From Pseudoscleropodium purum (lineage: Eukaryota; Streptophyta; Bryopsida; Hypnales; Brachytheciaceae): a stretch of DNA of 64,000 nucleotides. Position numbers and translations under genes: made by a program. This document shows positions 21,886 to 33,131 of this stretch, piece by piece. Each line of letters starts with the position of its first letter. The stretch's first letter is position 1. The notes under the pieces were generated by a model that was not told the DNA's origin, ran no database searches, and saw only the letters and a program-made list of their open reading frames with translations. The stretch lies in assembly GCA_963969395.1 (NCBI GenBank), contig OZ017798.1:10284173-10348172 (forward strand). Reading direction: 5' to 3'.

Positions 21886-23789
21886 GGTACATCCTATGAG
21901 GCCATTATTATTCAAAAAGAGCGGTAACATTTCAAAAATAAAACAGCCTAATAATCACTGCTAAATGAGGATCAATGTATTTGATTTATCATTTTTTATT
22001 TTTTTTAAATGTAAACCCTAAACCCTATACCCTAATTACCCTAAACCTTTTCTTTTCTCCCCTAAATTGTTTTACGAATGACGGGAATGTGGTTAAGTTG
22101 AATATGTTTGGATTATTTATTGATATTATCCCTCTAAATAGGTTTTAAAAAGATCTAAAGATGGTGGGGATTTTTTTAAAGTTCATTAGAAAATCAAATG
22201 TTTTGCAAAAATAATCAATTCCTTTTTCATTGTAAGCAAATGAAATTTAAAAAAAAGGCCCCAATACATAATTAGAATAACAGTTTAATGGATTTCAACC
22301 TCATGATATTTAATGAAAGGTTGTGATTTCTCATTAAAAGTGCATCACGATCTTCAAATGAACATCGAGTCTTTCATATTTTTTAATGAAATTTTGATTA
22401 GATTTGAAAACAAAGAAAAAGAATCAATGTTTTAACTTTCAAATCATATATGGCTATATTTTTCCTTAAAAACATAGAAAAATTTGTTACTTGAGTTGGT
22501 GGAGTAGAATACATTATACACTTATACATGTGCTATATTTATTTTGAAGGGTAATTCCAATATTCTTATTTCAGATGTTTTTAAATATTAATTTTAAAAA
22601 AGAGGGTTCATTGTTTAAAGATCTAAAAAATTGACAAATATAATTTCTATTATAAATAGGAATTGAATTCGGAATTCGAATTTTGAAATGATTCAAATGA
22701 ACAAGATATTGATTATAAAATATTTCTTTGTTTGAGTTTTCAAAATGAATTCACGAAACAATTGCAAACTTTTGAACTTAGGTATATGGTATTGTTTTTG
22801 GTTTGTACTTTGTCAAGTATAATACTTCAATTTTAACCCTAAATAAATGAAAAAATTCCACATGAATGAAATGTTTCTATGTATTGCACAAAGATTTCTA
22901 CCAGTTACTATGATAATTAAATACATTGTTACATTTCATAAAATATTCTACATAGAAAAAAAAAAATCATTTCAGTTTTCAATCATGATAAACGATGTCT
23001 TCTACTCTTTCTGTTATATGTTCATTTTGTATAACGTGTACATTGTACAATCTTTGAGAGCATGGTAGTTCATTTTTGGCTCTCATTGAAATAGAAAATA
23101 TATTTGTGTTTGGATTTTGAAATCATTATGTATTCTACGGTCTTGCAAAAATGCATCTTGCTCCTTCCTTTGAATCTTTTTGATATTTTCTTTTTTTTCC
23201 TTTGCTTTCTCGTAGGGCTCTTGTTCTCTTGTTTTCTTCATTTGACCAACCTATTTGGCTTGGCTCTTAGTTTGTTTGTTTTTTAATGCAATGGTTTATG
23301 CATATGTTATAAAAAATATATATTACTTATTTAAAATTAATATATTGATGAACAAACGCATAAAGACATTTAATGCTTTCACATTTAAAGTTATAAATCT
23401 ATCATAAATCACTCTTGCAAATTTGAATGATTGAATCGAAAATTTGAAAATGTAATTACAAGAGCTTTCAATTCAATCAATTGCATAAATCATAAATGTT
23501 GAAATGCAACTCGTATGAGTTTAGCATCTATGAAGATTAATTCATGCCATCCACATGCAATTTTCCAATTTAATAAAATGCAATTGAGCACTTCAATTTT
23601 TTTCCCTTCAATTCTTCAAGTAACATTCACTTCATATCTTTCTCTATTTGTTTATTTAATTTTTGGGAACAAATGGAGAAACCATCTTTGTCTATATTTG
23701 AACATGCACTCTTATTTGATTGATGAAGAATATATTTATGAAATATATAATCATTGATTTGTTCATGTTGATTTATCTAATATATTTTA

Positions 23790-23850
<61 letters not shown>

Positions 23851-24308
23851 TTAAAGGAGTATCGAAGATAAGATTAACAGATTGTGTTCAAATGTTGTTG
23901 ATTTTGAAATGATTTAGTACTATATCATTTATAAGAATATTATAATAGTGTTATGTTATAATATTTCTAAAACAATTGCAACAAATATTAAAATACATGC
24001 TAAGTTAGGTTTGTTAGCCTACCAATTGTTCATTAATAGACATAATTGAGTAGCCCCCTTAAATGAAACATTCAATATCTAATATCTTACAATCCAAATG
24101 GTGGATTTGTCTAAAATTTTTTCCACATCTTTTCCAACTAATTTACTACAAGATCCTACGGTTACATATGCCCAAAAGTATTTTTCTTCTAAGACTTGAT
24201 ATTTGTACTACTATTGGCAGTTTTGAAGTGTTTTTAGTGAAAAGAACTTACAGGTTAAACATCTATACTGTGAGATTTTGAAAAAAGAACAATTTGCTTC
24301 ATTAGGTT
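21886..24308. other. AT-rich spacer between units X1 and X2
   Basis: Strongly AT-rich with no gene recognised. Short degenerate telomere-like repeats (CCCTAAACCCTATACCCTAA) lie at about 22013-22034. A long TA microsatellite lies at about 23790-23848. Confidence 0.6.
23790..23848. repeat. (TA)n microsatellite
   Basis: Nearly uninterrupted TA dinucleotides with one TG variant near its start. Confidence 0.95.
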
Positions 24309-24321
24309 TAGGGTTTAAGAT

Positions 24322-24600
24322 GAGCCGTCCGCCCTGTCCGCCCGATCTGGCGTCTGCCTTGTCCGCTCCGTCCGCCCTGATACCCGTCCGCCCTGTCCGC
24401 CCCGTCCGCCGCAATATTCGTCTGCCCGTCCTCCGTCTGCCCTGTTCGCCCGATCCGGAGTCCGCCCTATCCGCCCCGATACCCGTCCGCCCGGTTACGG
24501 CCGTCCGATTGACACTCAGACTGATGTGGTCCACATGATCTGAACGTCCGCCTCGGGGCGTCCGCATATATATATGGGGAGGCGGACAGCTCATTCCGAA
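24322..24600. repeat. GC-rich GTCCGCC tract upstream of the X2 first gene
   Basis: At least ten GTCCGCC/GTCTGCC motifs in one orientation, spaced irregularly by about 10-25 bp, then single CGTCCGC motifs flanking the TATA box. Confidence 0.85.
24566..24575 (+). promoter_or_regulatory. TATA box of the X2 first gene
   Basis: ATATATATAT between two GTCCGC-type motifs, about 225 bp upstream of the ATG at 24799. Confidence 0.55.
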
Positions 24601-24798
24601 CAATCGTTCTCTTTTGGAGTGGGCGGACCAGTGCATTGAAAGCTCTGCGCGCCCCTTCTGCTTTGAGTGAACAATTGTTGTGGCATTGTTACAAATTTTC
24701 ACAAAGTTCACGCTTGTAAAATTTTAATTAATTAATTAAATCAAAATTTTGGTTCTTAAGCTTTCTAATTGTTTCATTCTCTTTGCTTCGGCTTCATC

Positions 24799-26061
24799 AT
24801 GCCGAAAGATAGAACACCCAAAAAAAATAGTCGAAAGGGAAGACCCCAATTGTTCGATTGGGATGCTTGGGCCGATCCATTGTGCGTGGGTGAACCGGGA
24901 TGGGAAGAAGAACCAACAAGAGTGTGGGATTGCTCAATGTGCAAGAAGTATGTGAAAATGACTCACATTCAAAAACTTTGGCGACGTGAACGTGTAGAGC
25001 ACCAAGCGCCACGTTGGGAAGGACAAATGTCTACGTGCCAAAGTGAGCACTTCAAACAATGATACACACAAGTGCATTGAGTTCTTGGCATTAAAAGTGC
25101 CAAACCAAATATAATGAATTATAATGTTATGGCAATGGTTTGGGTAGAGATTGTACTCCACAAGGACGTGGACTGGCGTACTGCTACAGGTCGCAATGTA
25201 GAGAACTATATGCGCACGAATGCCGTTATAGATACACAGTGGAGGGGCGCAAGCGATTGCATGCCAGAGTGGTCTAATCGAGGTTATCTACAACAACCTT
25301 CAGTTGTTCTTCGAGATGTTGAAGATGCGTGGACAGATGACGATGATGACGATGATATGCAAGCGCCTGTCACATTTGGAGTTAGACACGAGCGGGTAGA
25401 AGAACGAGAACAAATTGAATTTGAACAACAAATGCAAGAGGCAACACACAGAAGCCTTCAAGATCGTGGACGGCAAGATAGGCATGGTGGGTCCTACGGA
25501 CATGAATATGGAACGCGAGAATTTGAACATGGAAGAGGTGGTTCATACTCAGGTTATGATCCTCAAAATAGATATGAAGGTGGAAGAGGGAGCTATGGAT
25601 CCACGCATTATGGTGGTTCAAGTGCAGTTGGTTCTCATTATGGCACTCCCCCTGAAATTGGCTCTCTAGGTGGGACAGATAGCTATAGCAATACGCACTA
25701 TGGTAGGCCTACTGAATCTGGTTCATATTATACGACGCCCACTCAAGTGGGCTCTGAAGGTAGTGGAGGACGCCATGTAACCCCGCAATATAGTTGCTCT
25801 CTTCACGGAAGCACCCAATACTATCCGGAATCAACTAGAAGTGATTCATACGGGCATCATCGGGCCTCTTATTACGGGGCTTCAAATGAAAGAGGATTAG
25901 AGCCTACTACTCCGGTTCCTCCTCCCACTTTTGGAGGTTCAAATTATGGACAAGGAGGTACACCGAGTGGATATCACGGAAACTACGGAGGTGGTCTATT
26001 CATTGGAGTACAAAGAAGAGGCAGCGGTCAACAATTTGAGTCCGATTCAAATTCCGAATAA
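24799..26061 (+). pseudogene. X2 protein A: C2CH finger plus Gly/Ser/Tyr-rich tail (420 codons, two stops)
   Basis: A single frame from the ATG at 24799 to the TAA ending at 26061, broken only by TGA at 25060-25062 and 25078-25080. The basic N-terminus is followed by a C-x2-C-x31-C-x3-H motif (Cys45, Cys48, Cys80, His84), identical in spacing to the X1 finger. The block NYNVMAMVWVEIVLHKDVDW (about residues 106-125) aligns with NYSVACMVYAELILERKIDW of X1. An acidic DDDDDD patch follows. The last 200 residues are rich in Gly, Ser, Tyr and His (GSYG, THYG and SHYG units), a low-complexity tail of the kind seen in condensate-forming proteins. The finger could be a BED-like variant. The X1 coiled coil and RING are absent. 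Function unknown. Confidence 0.72.
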
Positions 26062-26659
26062 AAAAACATGCAAGTATATAGTGAGCATGTATTTGCTCCA
26101 TTTTCTCATTTTTACTTTCACGACAAGTATAGAGCACTAGATTGGTAGAAGTAGTACAAAATTTTAAATGAATAGAACAATTTTGAACAACAATTTTGTT
26201 CACTTTTTCAAAAAGTGTTGTGTAATAGTGTACACCAAGTATGTATGTAGGCAAGCATATTGTTGAAGACATCATTGTATTATTTTATAATAGCGTTGAT
26301 GTAGAAGGCTATAAGCGACTTTGATAAATAATAAAAATATGAAGAAGAAATGTAATTTTGTAAGAGCCATATTATGTCTATTTTTGAATTTAGCATTCGA
26401 GGTTAAATATGTACTAGCATGGTGTGTATTTTGAAATTATTGTTGTGTGTTTATTACATTTAGAAACTTGTAAATGGTAACAATGTATTTCTAATTAATT
26501 TATGAAAGATTGAATTATTTGAATATTTGAAATTTTTTTATTTTTCATTCAACGATTGCTAAAAACTAAAATGATTTCTTATTCGTATGAAGAAATGCCC
26601 AAATTAGACAATTAGTGGTTCTTCTTTAGATTCTATTTTCAAATGTGAAAAATAAATCG
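26062..26659. other. AT-rich spacer within unit X2
   Basis: Downstream region of protein A's gene. No coding sequence recognised; it probably includes the polyadenylation region. Confidence 0.5.
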
Positions 26660-27088
26660 GATCGGGTGGACGCTTGATTTGTCCGCCCGTGCTCGTCCAA
26701 TCGGGCGGACGAGGCTCGAGGGTTTCGGGGAGGCAGACGGCTGATGCGTCCGCCACCTGCGGCCCGTCCAATGGGGCGGACGGGCTATCCGCCGCTGCCC
26801 GTCGGATCGGGCGGACGCTAGATTTGTCCGCCTGTGGCCGTCCGATCAGGCGGACGCGGCTGTAGGGTTTCGGGGAGGCGGACGGCTGATGCGTCCGCCA
26901 GCCGCAGCCCATCCGATCAAGCGGACGGTTTGGAGCCGTCCGTCGCTGCCCGTCGGATTGGGCGGACGGCAGATTTGTCCGCTTGTAGCCGTCCGATCGG
27001 GCGGACGGGGCTCGAGGGTTTCGGGGAGGCGGACGGCCGATGCGTCCACCACCCCCGGCCCGTTTGATGGGGCGGACGGGCCGTCCGC
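26660..27088 (+). repeat. ~148-bp GC-rich tandem repeat, about 2.9 copies
   Basis: Units start with GATYGGGYGGACG at 26660, 26805 and 26956, giving periods of 145 and 151 bp. Each unit contains GATTTGTCCGCC, a GGGTTTCGGGGAGGC core and a GATGCGTCC motif. It lies about 200 bp upstream of the kinase-like gene, at the promoter position that simpler GTCCGCC tracts occupy in the other units. Confidence 0.9.
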
Positions 27089-27283
27089 ATTGTCACTTTT
27101 GCTTTGCCCCTTGTGAATGCAAGGTGGAGCGGAGAGTTTGGTGGTTCATCCTCCATTGGCTTCTTTCTGAGGCAAGGCAAGAGTGGTTTATTGGGGCCCC
27201 CTTGTTGCCAATTTTTTGGACATTTGCGCGTGAATTCAATTTCAAATTAAAAAATTTGATCTATATCAATTTCATTTGTCACG

Positions 27284-28777
27284 ATGCCGAACGGGAAGAA
27301 GAAGGTTGCAAAGCTAAAACATGGAGAGGGACCATCGAACTTGGAGGTAGCTCGCCAAAGTCCTTCGGAAGAATGCAAGAAATTCATGATCGAGCGCATC
27401 GTTCAATTTTATGAATCGGAAACAACATTGTCTTTAGACAATAAGTACATCAGATATCAAGAGGAATGCGTGTCTAAATTCAAGGTAGACATGACACAGA
27501 TGTTGTTGGATGCATTGAATGTGGCGAAGTGGCATGACGAAATGGATAAAGCGCACTTCATCAAATGTTTGGAGAACAAGGTTCATGATGCTTTGTGGAA
27601 TTCCAAAGTCATTTTGGTTAAATATGGCAAGGAATATCGACCCAATGACGCCTAGTTTGAAGAAGTGATTCTGAAAGCGGACTTGTTTAGGGGGCGATGT
27701 GCTCCATTCGCCAAAAAGCAAAATCGAGTTGGTTCAATTGGTTGGTGGAAAAGCAATGATGGAGTTGCTGAAGCGGAAAGGAACAAACGGCACCTCATAG
27801 CACTTCCAGATACAACACGCGTGATTGTTGTTGATGATAGAACGATGAGAGGTGGATATGCAACGATTCGAAATGTTCATATTGAAAGATGTCCAAGAAT
27901 ACTTCCTTATTGGGAGTTTGCGGCGAAGAAATCCATTCACCACCAAACTCGACCCGATCTTGCAAAGTTAGAACATCAAAACGAATCAATGGCTGTTCGA
28001 ATTCCACACGCGAGTGTGATACGGTTTGCTGCGGTGCACGGAACGACGTGTGAAGGTTATGCGTATTGGTGGAATGGTGGAATTCTTCGACAAATGTTGA
28101 ATATGGATAAGGATTATCCAAACAACATTCAAATCCGTTTGATGTATACAAATTCAACCAAAGAGGAGGTTGTAAAAGCTCACCGTTTAAGGCGATATCG
28201 GAAAAAGTGCACGGAGTTGACATGGGCGTTTATGCATATAATGTATGCAGTGCATCTTGCTAGACATTTGCACAATGATCTTTCTCCGAACAACATCTTG
28301 TTGTATTTTCCAGAAGATGAGTCACGTGTGTACATTGGAGTTTGCAATTGGGGCATGACCAGCTTAGCTTCTTAGCCAATGAAGTCTTTGTACACATTCA
28401 CATCAGCAAATGAGATGAAACAAACTTTGCAGAGGAGATGGTGGGTGGATCCACGTATTGCATATTTGCATAAAACAGGTACAGATGTGGAAGTCATTCC
28501 GATGTATTCACGTAAGTCGGAAGAGTATGCCATTCGAAAAATTGCTCGGCGGATGAATGGAAACAACATGTCAGAGGCGTATTTCAACGTGCTACTTAAA
28601 ACACCTAGTGCGACACAATTTGCCTTTCATAACTTTGCAAAAGTGTTTTATGCTTACTTGAAGCGCATTTCTTCGAAGACTTACGATGAAAATACTAGTT
28701 TGGCCCATGTGATTACGCGATTCTCTAATACATATTGTTGGCCGATGCCAGATAAACATTTCCGCCATTTATATTAG
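27284..28777 (+). pseudogene. X2 protein B: protein-kinase-like (497 codons, two stops)
   Basis: A single frame from the ATG at 27284 to TAG at 28777, with in-frame TAG at 27653-27655 and 28373-28375 and no frameshift. Codons 1-125 are a charged N-terminal region. Then come kinase-like landmarks: a GGYATIRNV glycine loop (about codons 190-198), an AAKK lysine (about 213-216), a hinge-like YAYWWNGG, and a catalytic loop HNDLSPNNILL (330-340), matching HxDLxPxN. The DFG position reads CNWG (about 354-357), so the metal-binding Asp is Asn. The C-lobe continues to the end. Loss of the DFG Asp suggests weak or no phosphotransfer, or a pseudokinase. It is unlike plant receptor kinases and sits in the X2 unit behind its own repeat tract. 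Confidence 0.7.
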
Positions 28778-29189
28778 ATTGGCAGCGTAGAAGTAGTAGT
28801 TGAATACTTGAATAGGTTATATAGGCATTAAAAATTAGTTTAGAAATATAGAATTGGAATGAAAGAAATTATATGTGCAATTAGCCAAATGTGCACAATG
28901 TATGGTATTCTACATTAAATTGAATACATTTTGCCCATATTGATTATGTTTGTACATGTGTTGATCTTGATTTTTTAAATAGTATATATATATATATATT
29001 TGAAGTCACAAATTTTTTTAGTTTGCCTTTTGAAAATGAATTGTAATTTTTTCATAGTTTCAAGACTATTATGGACTCGTGGTCAAACTTTATAATCTTT
29101 CAACTTATAAGAGACATTGTTTTAATAACAAATCGCGAACCATTGCACTTCATTTAACATTTAATTGTTTAAAGATTAAGGGAGTGACC
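28778..29189. other. AT-rich downstream region of unit X2
   Basis: No gene seen. Contains a short TA run near 28983-29000. Confidence 0.5.
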
Positions 29190-29336
29190 GCGGGGTAGTT
29201 TGGATAGGGCGGTCGAGGGAAATAGGGCCGTCTGGGCGGATGGGGCGGTCCCGGCGGACGCTACGTCCGCCGGGACCGCAAATGTCAGCGGGCGCTGCGG
29301 AAACAACGTCCGCGTCCGGACGTTGTGTCAACCCTG
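29190..29336. repeat. GC-rich tract with perfect palindromes at the right end of X2
   Basis: Contains a perfect 15-bp inverted repeat, CGGTCCCGGCGGACG and its complement, around a CTA centre (about 29247-29279). It also has a 10-bp inverted repeat ACAACGTCCG / CGGACGTTGT with a 4-bp loop (about 29304-29327). GGCGGAC/GTCCGCC motifs are frequent. Confidence 0.85.
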
Positions 29337-30333
29337 CTCTGGTCGTCTTTGTCTCAATCTTTGTTTACAAAATGTCGGATTTGAAACCAAATTTGTGCTC
29401 ATACATCATTAAAATTCAAGCATCCGATTTTGATCACATCGTGCTCAATTTCTCACAGAACCAAATCACTCTCAAAAGAATCGATACAGAAAAAGTAAGT
29501 CATCTACAAAACCTAATACTCACAAACAACAACCCTAACTCACCAATATAAATACAAGTAAATTCACATATATATTAATATATATATATAAACTTACAAA
29601 ATGAGGAAGGCTATACAATGCCAACACTTTTTTTCCTGATTCTCGCCTCACAGAACTCTACCTCAAAGACTCATATTGAATTGAACACCCAAAATAACAA
29701 TCACAAACTTTCAAACTTTTCTCGTTTTATTTATGTTTGATTGACCAAGCTCACTCTCTAATTTTCTAGCAATTTCTATTCACAAATCTTCCAGTTTTAC
29801 TTATTCATAGTCTCAATACAATGCACAAAATGAATACAAGACAATTTGGCAATTTGGCTATTATAATTATCTTCTCACAATAACTAAAAACACAATGCAC
29901 AATATTATAATAATAATAATAATAATAATAGAAATAGAAATATATATATATATATATATAAAATGAGGGTCTTACAATGTCAATTTTTTTATTGTTTTTA
30001 ACATCTATTTATAGTTTTCTTGGCACCTCCTCCCAAAGGGTGTGTCTTTCTAATTTTTACTTTTACTATTTTCAATTTTTATTTTTAATTAATTAATTAA
30101 ATCCTATTCATACTATAACATATAAATTAACTTTACTTTTAAAGTTTTTTCTACTTTTATCTAATAAAGGGCCCCTAATGGCTCCTAATAATCTAAATTT
30201 GCTATTTTAAATTTAAAATCTTGTCTACAGATACTTTGTTTGTTTAAGGTCCCCATTGCTAAGTGTTTTAGATATTTCTTTTTTCATTCTAAGAGATTAT
30301 CCACTAAAATTTCAAAGTTAGGCTTGGTTTATT
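29337..30333. other. AT-rich spacer with microsatellites
   Basis: No gene recognised. TA runs at about 29568-29590 and 29940-29960, and an (ATA)n run at about 29907-29931. A diverged copy of the 41-bp repeat core lies at about 30238-30275. Confidence 0.6.
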
Positions 30334-33131
30334 ATGGAAGAAAACAATGAGTTTAGGATGGATAAGTGTTACTATCCTTTTGATTTTGAAGATGATTTAG
30401 AGTATGTTCTAGGAGTAGAAGACATACTTTGTAGACCTTATGGAAGTAAAGGAGCCACTTCTTCTTCAACCTTTGAGGATGCTTACTTTCACTTGTCAGA
30501 TTTTGATTTTGACTTTGGTAGCGATGAAGATATGGAAGAGACATTTGAAGAAGATGGTAGATGCAACTCACACTTCATGACTTCAAACTTACCATATTTC
30601 ATAGAAGAGCCACTAAAACCTTCTTTTCATCATGTTTCCATAGAGGTTTTGCCAAAGTTTATTCAATTTACTCTTGGTAGTACGAATCTTATGATTGATT
30701 GTCTACAAAAGGAGAGGTACCCTACTTTCCATGAGATTTGTGAAGTGATCAAGAACTTCCATCCACTTTTTACAAGCCACAAAAAAACTATAGATGTCAA
30801 TGATGTGATGTACACTCAAGAATGATGGGAAAAAATTCAAAAGACTTTGAAGTTAGTGGAAGACATTCATGGAATTGGTCTTTCACCTTTAGGTCACACA
30901 AAACAACGACAAGTTGTTCCCATTGAAAATTGGTCATCTTATATTGGCCAACTTCTATATCACTTCTAATGGTAAACATTTATCACTAAATACTACTACT
31001 ACTTCTATATGGACTAAGTGGAGTACCAATCAAAGGGTAGGAGGCATTTTTCAATCTTATTTTGAGAATTGCATCAAATCTTGCCCAAGTTGTCAAGAAG
31101 CACAACTATGGAATGAAGTTCACAAAATTTTTTGTAAACTTCTCAATGATACTCTTAATGGAATTTGCAAGAGTCATATTGTAGTATGTTGCGTATCTAA
31201 AACAATGGTTACAAAGGATTATAGGATCACATATTACCATTGTCGTAGAGGAGGACCAAAAGATCTTAGAAGAGAAAAAAAAAAGAACATATTTTGATTT
31301 CATCATCAAGAAGAGAGAGGAAGTCTATGAAATGCAATTGCGAGTTCAAAATCAAAGTTATGATGCCTATTGGAAAGGGCGAGTACTCCAAAAAATCGAA
31401 TATCTCTATAGAAGTAATTGTATGTGTACATACGAAACATAGTGGACATTACCTAGGTAGTGAAGTAGATAAAATGTTTCTACCTATACACCCACTAGTT
31501 ATTTCTTTTGTAGTGGAGAATTTGAAAAATATGATTTCTACATCTACTGTTGTCTTAGCATCCATTCGAAAAGAAACAAAAATACAAGCTATAGTTGAGG
31601 ACTTCGAATAAGCAGTATGTCATTTCTTTCTTATTTCAAAGGAAGTTGAAGAGCTTTCTTACTTCATCAAATTGAATGGTAATTTTGTTCTTTCTTATTC
31701 TTTTTAGTACAAAAAGTAACATGTATTTATTTCTTAAACCTCAACTTTGTGTATTTTGTGTTTTTTTCGTAGATGCATTGCGAATTGATGATTGGGATGC
31801 TATTAATGTCGAAATTTTGAGGCTTCAAGAACAAAAAAGGTTATTTTTTATCAAGAGTATTGCTCCACACATAAAGATGCAAGGTGAAGACCATTTGTTG
31901 TTGTTGTTGTTGTTGTTATACAAAATGAATTCATGAAAGAAAATGCAAAGCAATTTTCCTAGGGGCAAGCATGGGCATTTGATTCAACTTTTAAAACAAA
32001 TCAATATGATTTACCTTTGTATGCTACAGTTGTTCCCAATCAAGATGGTAAGGCTATGCCTATCTTTTACATGTTATGTATTAAGGATAAAGATGGAGGT
32101 TATGAAGAAATAGCAATAGAACTTACATTGAGAAGTATCTTTTTTAACATAGGCAACATAAGATGATCGGCATTTATTATAAATAAATATAAAATATCTT
32201 TGAATGCCATTAACCATGTTGTAAATAATAACATATGTTATTGAAAACATGGAAGACTTGGGGAAGAGCAAGTTACAAGACAAATTCTATTGTGTTGGTT
32301 TCATACTATGAAGGCTTGGAGTGAGAATCTTTTGACTTATATACCTATATTAGAAAAAAACAAAATTTGGCAAAGTTCACATATTCTATTGAATTATTCA
32401 CCGAAAGATTATTTTGAAGAGAATTTGAGAAAATTTTATATGGACTTTGAATATATATTTGAAGTAAAAGAATATATGAAATGTGGATGGATAGATGATG
32501 CCATGCTTTGGAGAACCATGTGGCCAAAATGTAGAAGACTTTTTTTATATGGTACCGTATTGTAAATGTAGACATTATGTAGAATATGTATATTCACATT
32601 ATTTAAATAAGTTTAAATGTTTGTAATATTATAAAAAAAATGACGTCATTTGAAGTGGCTTCAAGGTGATGCTTTTTCTCTATTGTCATAAGCAACTATA
32701 TAGAGAAGGATTTACTTAAAAATTTCATTTCATTTCATATTTTTCTTCTTCATTTTTTATTTAGATTATACTATGTTCAACTGGAGGGTTTTTATTAGTT
32801 TCAAGATGAAGAACCTCAACCAAAGCGTGAGTCTGAATTTTCTTTATTGCAACTGTCAAATTAGCCACAAGTGCCACTAGGTCTTTCATTGCTACATAAG
32901 CGATTAAAAAATAAAGTTGAGCCATCTCGACTACCAAAACAACCTTATATAGAAAAACGATGGTACGATAATCTTCAACGTGATACTCAAACATTAGTGA
33001 TTTTGTTACAGATTGGATGTGTTGAGTTCACTAGCTATGAACTCACATTTAAAAAATGTTTTGAAGGTTTAAATAACGAATGGTATTATTATATGATGAG
33101 GACTATTGAAAAGAGTCGTGGTCACCAATGA
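30334..33131 (+). pseudogene. Decayed MULE-type transposase gene
   Basis: Fragments in changing frames carry MULE/FAR1-like signatures in order. The first is an N-terminal open stretch (30334-30825). Next comes YHCRRGG and then KCNCEFKI, a FAR1-like DNA-binding Cys motif (about 31240-31350). The DDE region follows with WAFDSTFKTNQYDLPLYA and then PNQDGKAMPIFYML (about 31968-32075). Further on are LCWFHTMKAWSENLL (about 32288-32335) and a CGWIDDAMLWRTMWPKCRRLF-like stretch (about 32482-32545). A likely intron ends at TTTTTCGTAG near 31772. Many stops, frameshifts and a TTG microsatellite (31897-31918) disrupt it. I could not define terminal repeats, so the element's borders are unknown. Confidence 0.72.

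Larger units (their letters stand above)
17565..21890 (-). mobile_element. GTCCGCC-tract gene unit X1 (undescribed repeat-type locus)
   Basis: A minus-strand gene of 1132 codons is bounded on both sides by GC-rich tracts. In the left tract (17580-17715) GGCGGAC predominates on the plus strand, and in the right (21636-21885) GTCCGCC does, so the tracts point inward-outward symmetrically. The gene is paralogous at its N-terminus to that of unit X2 (24799-26061). The unit abuts the broken CACTA-1 exon. It has the look of a mobile element but no target duplication could be shown, so the borders are approximate. Confidence 0.5.
24309..29336 (+). mobile_element. GTCCGCC-tract gene unit X2 (two genes)
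   Basis: Two plus-strand genes, 24799-26061 and 27284-28777, are each preceded by a GTCCGCC/GGCGGAC tract, and a further tract follows the second gene (29190-29330). The first gene is paralogous to the X1 gene. The outer right end, read on the minus strand, starts CAGGGTTGAC-ACAACGTCCG. The left edge of X1 reads CAGGGTTGAC-GAATCT-CAACGTCCG, a possible shared terminal repeat. The left edge near 24309 begins TAGGGTTTAAGATGAGCCGTCCG. No 8-bp or other target duplication was found. Borders are approximate. Confidence 0.45.

Noticed and set aside
24322..24600. The GTCCGCC tract as a CRISPR-like array
   Set aside because: Repeats are only 7-8 bp, spacing is irregular, and the context is eukaryotic.
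17557..29344. An 8-bp hAT-type target duplication around 17565-29336
   Set aside because: The flanks read TCCTCAAC and CTCTGGTC, which do not match.
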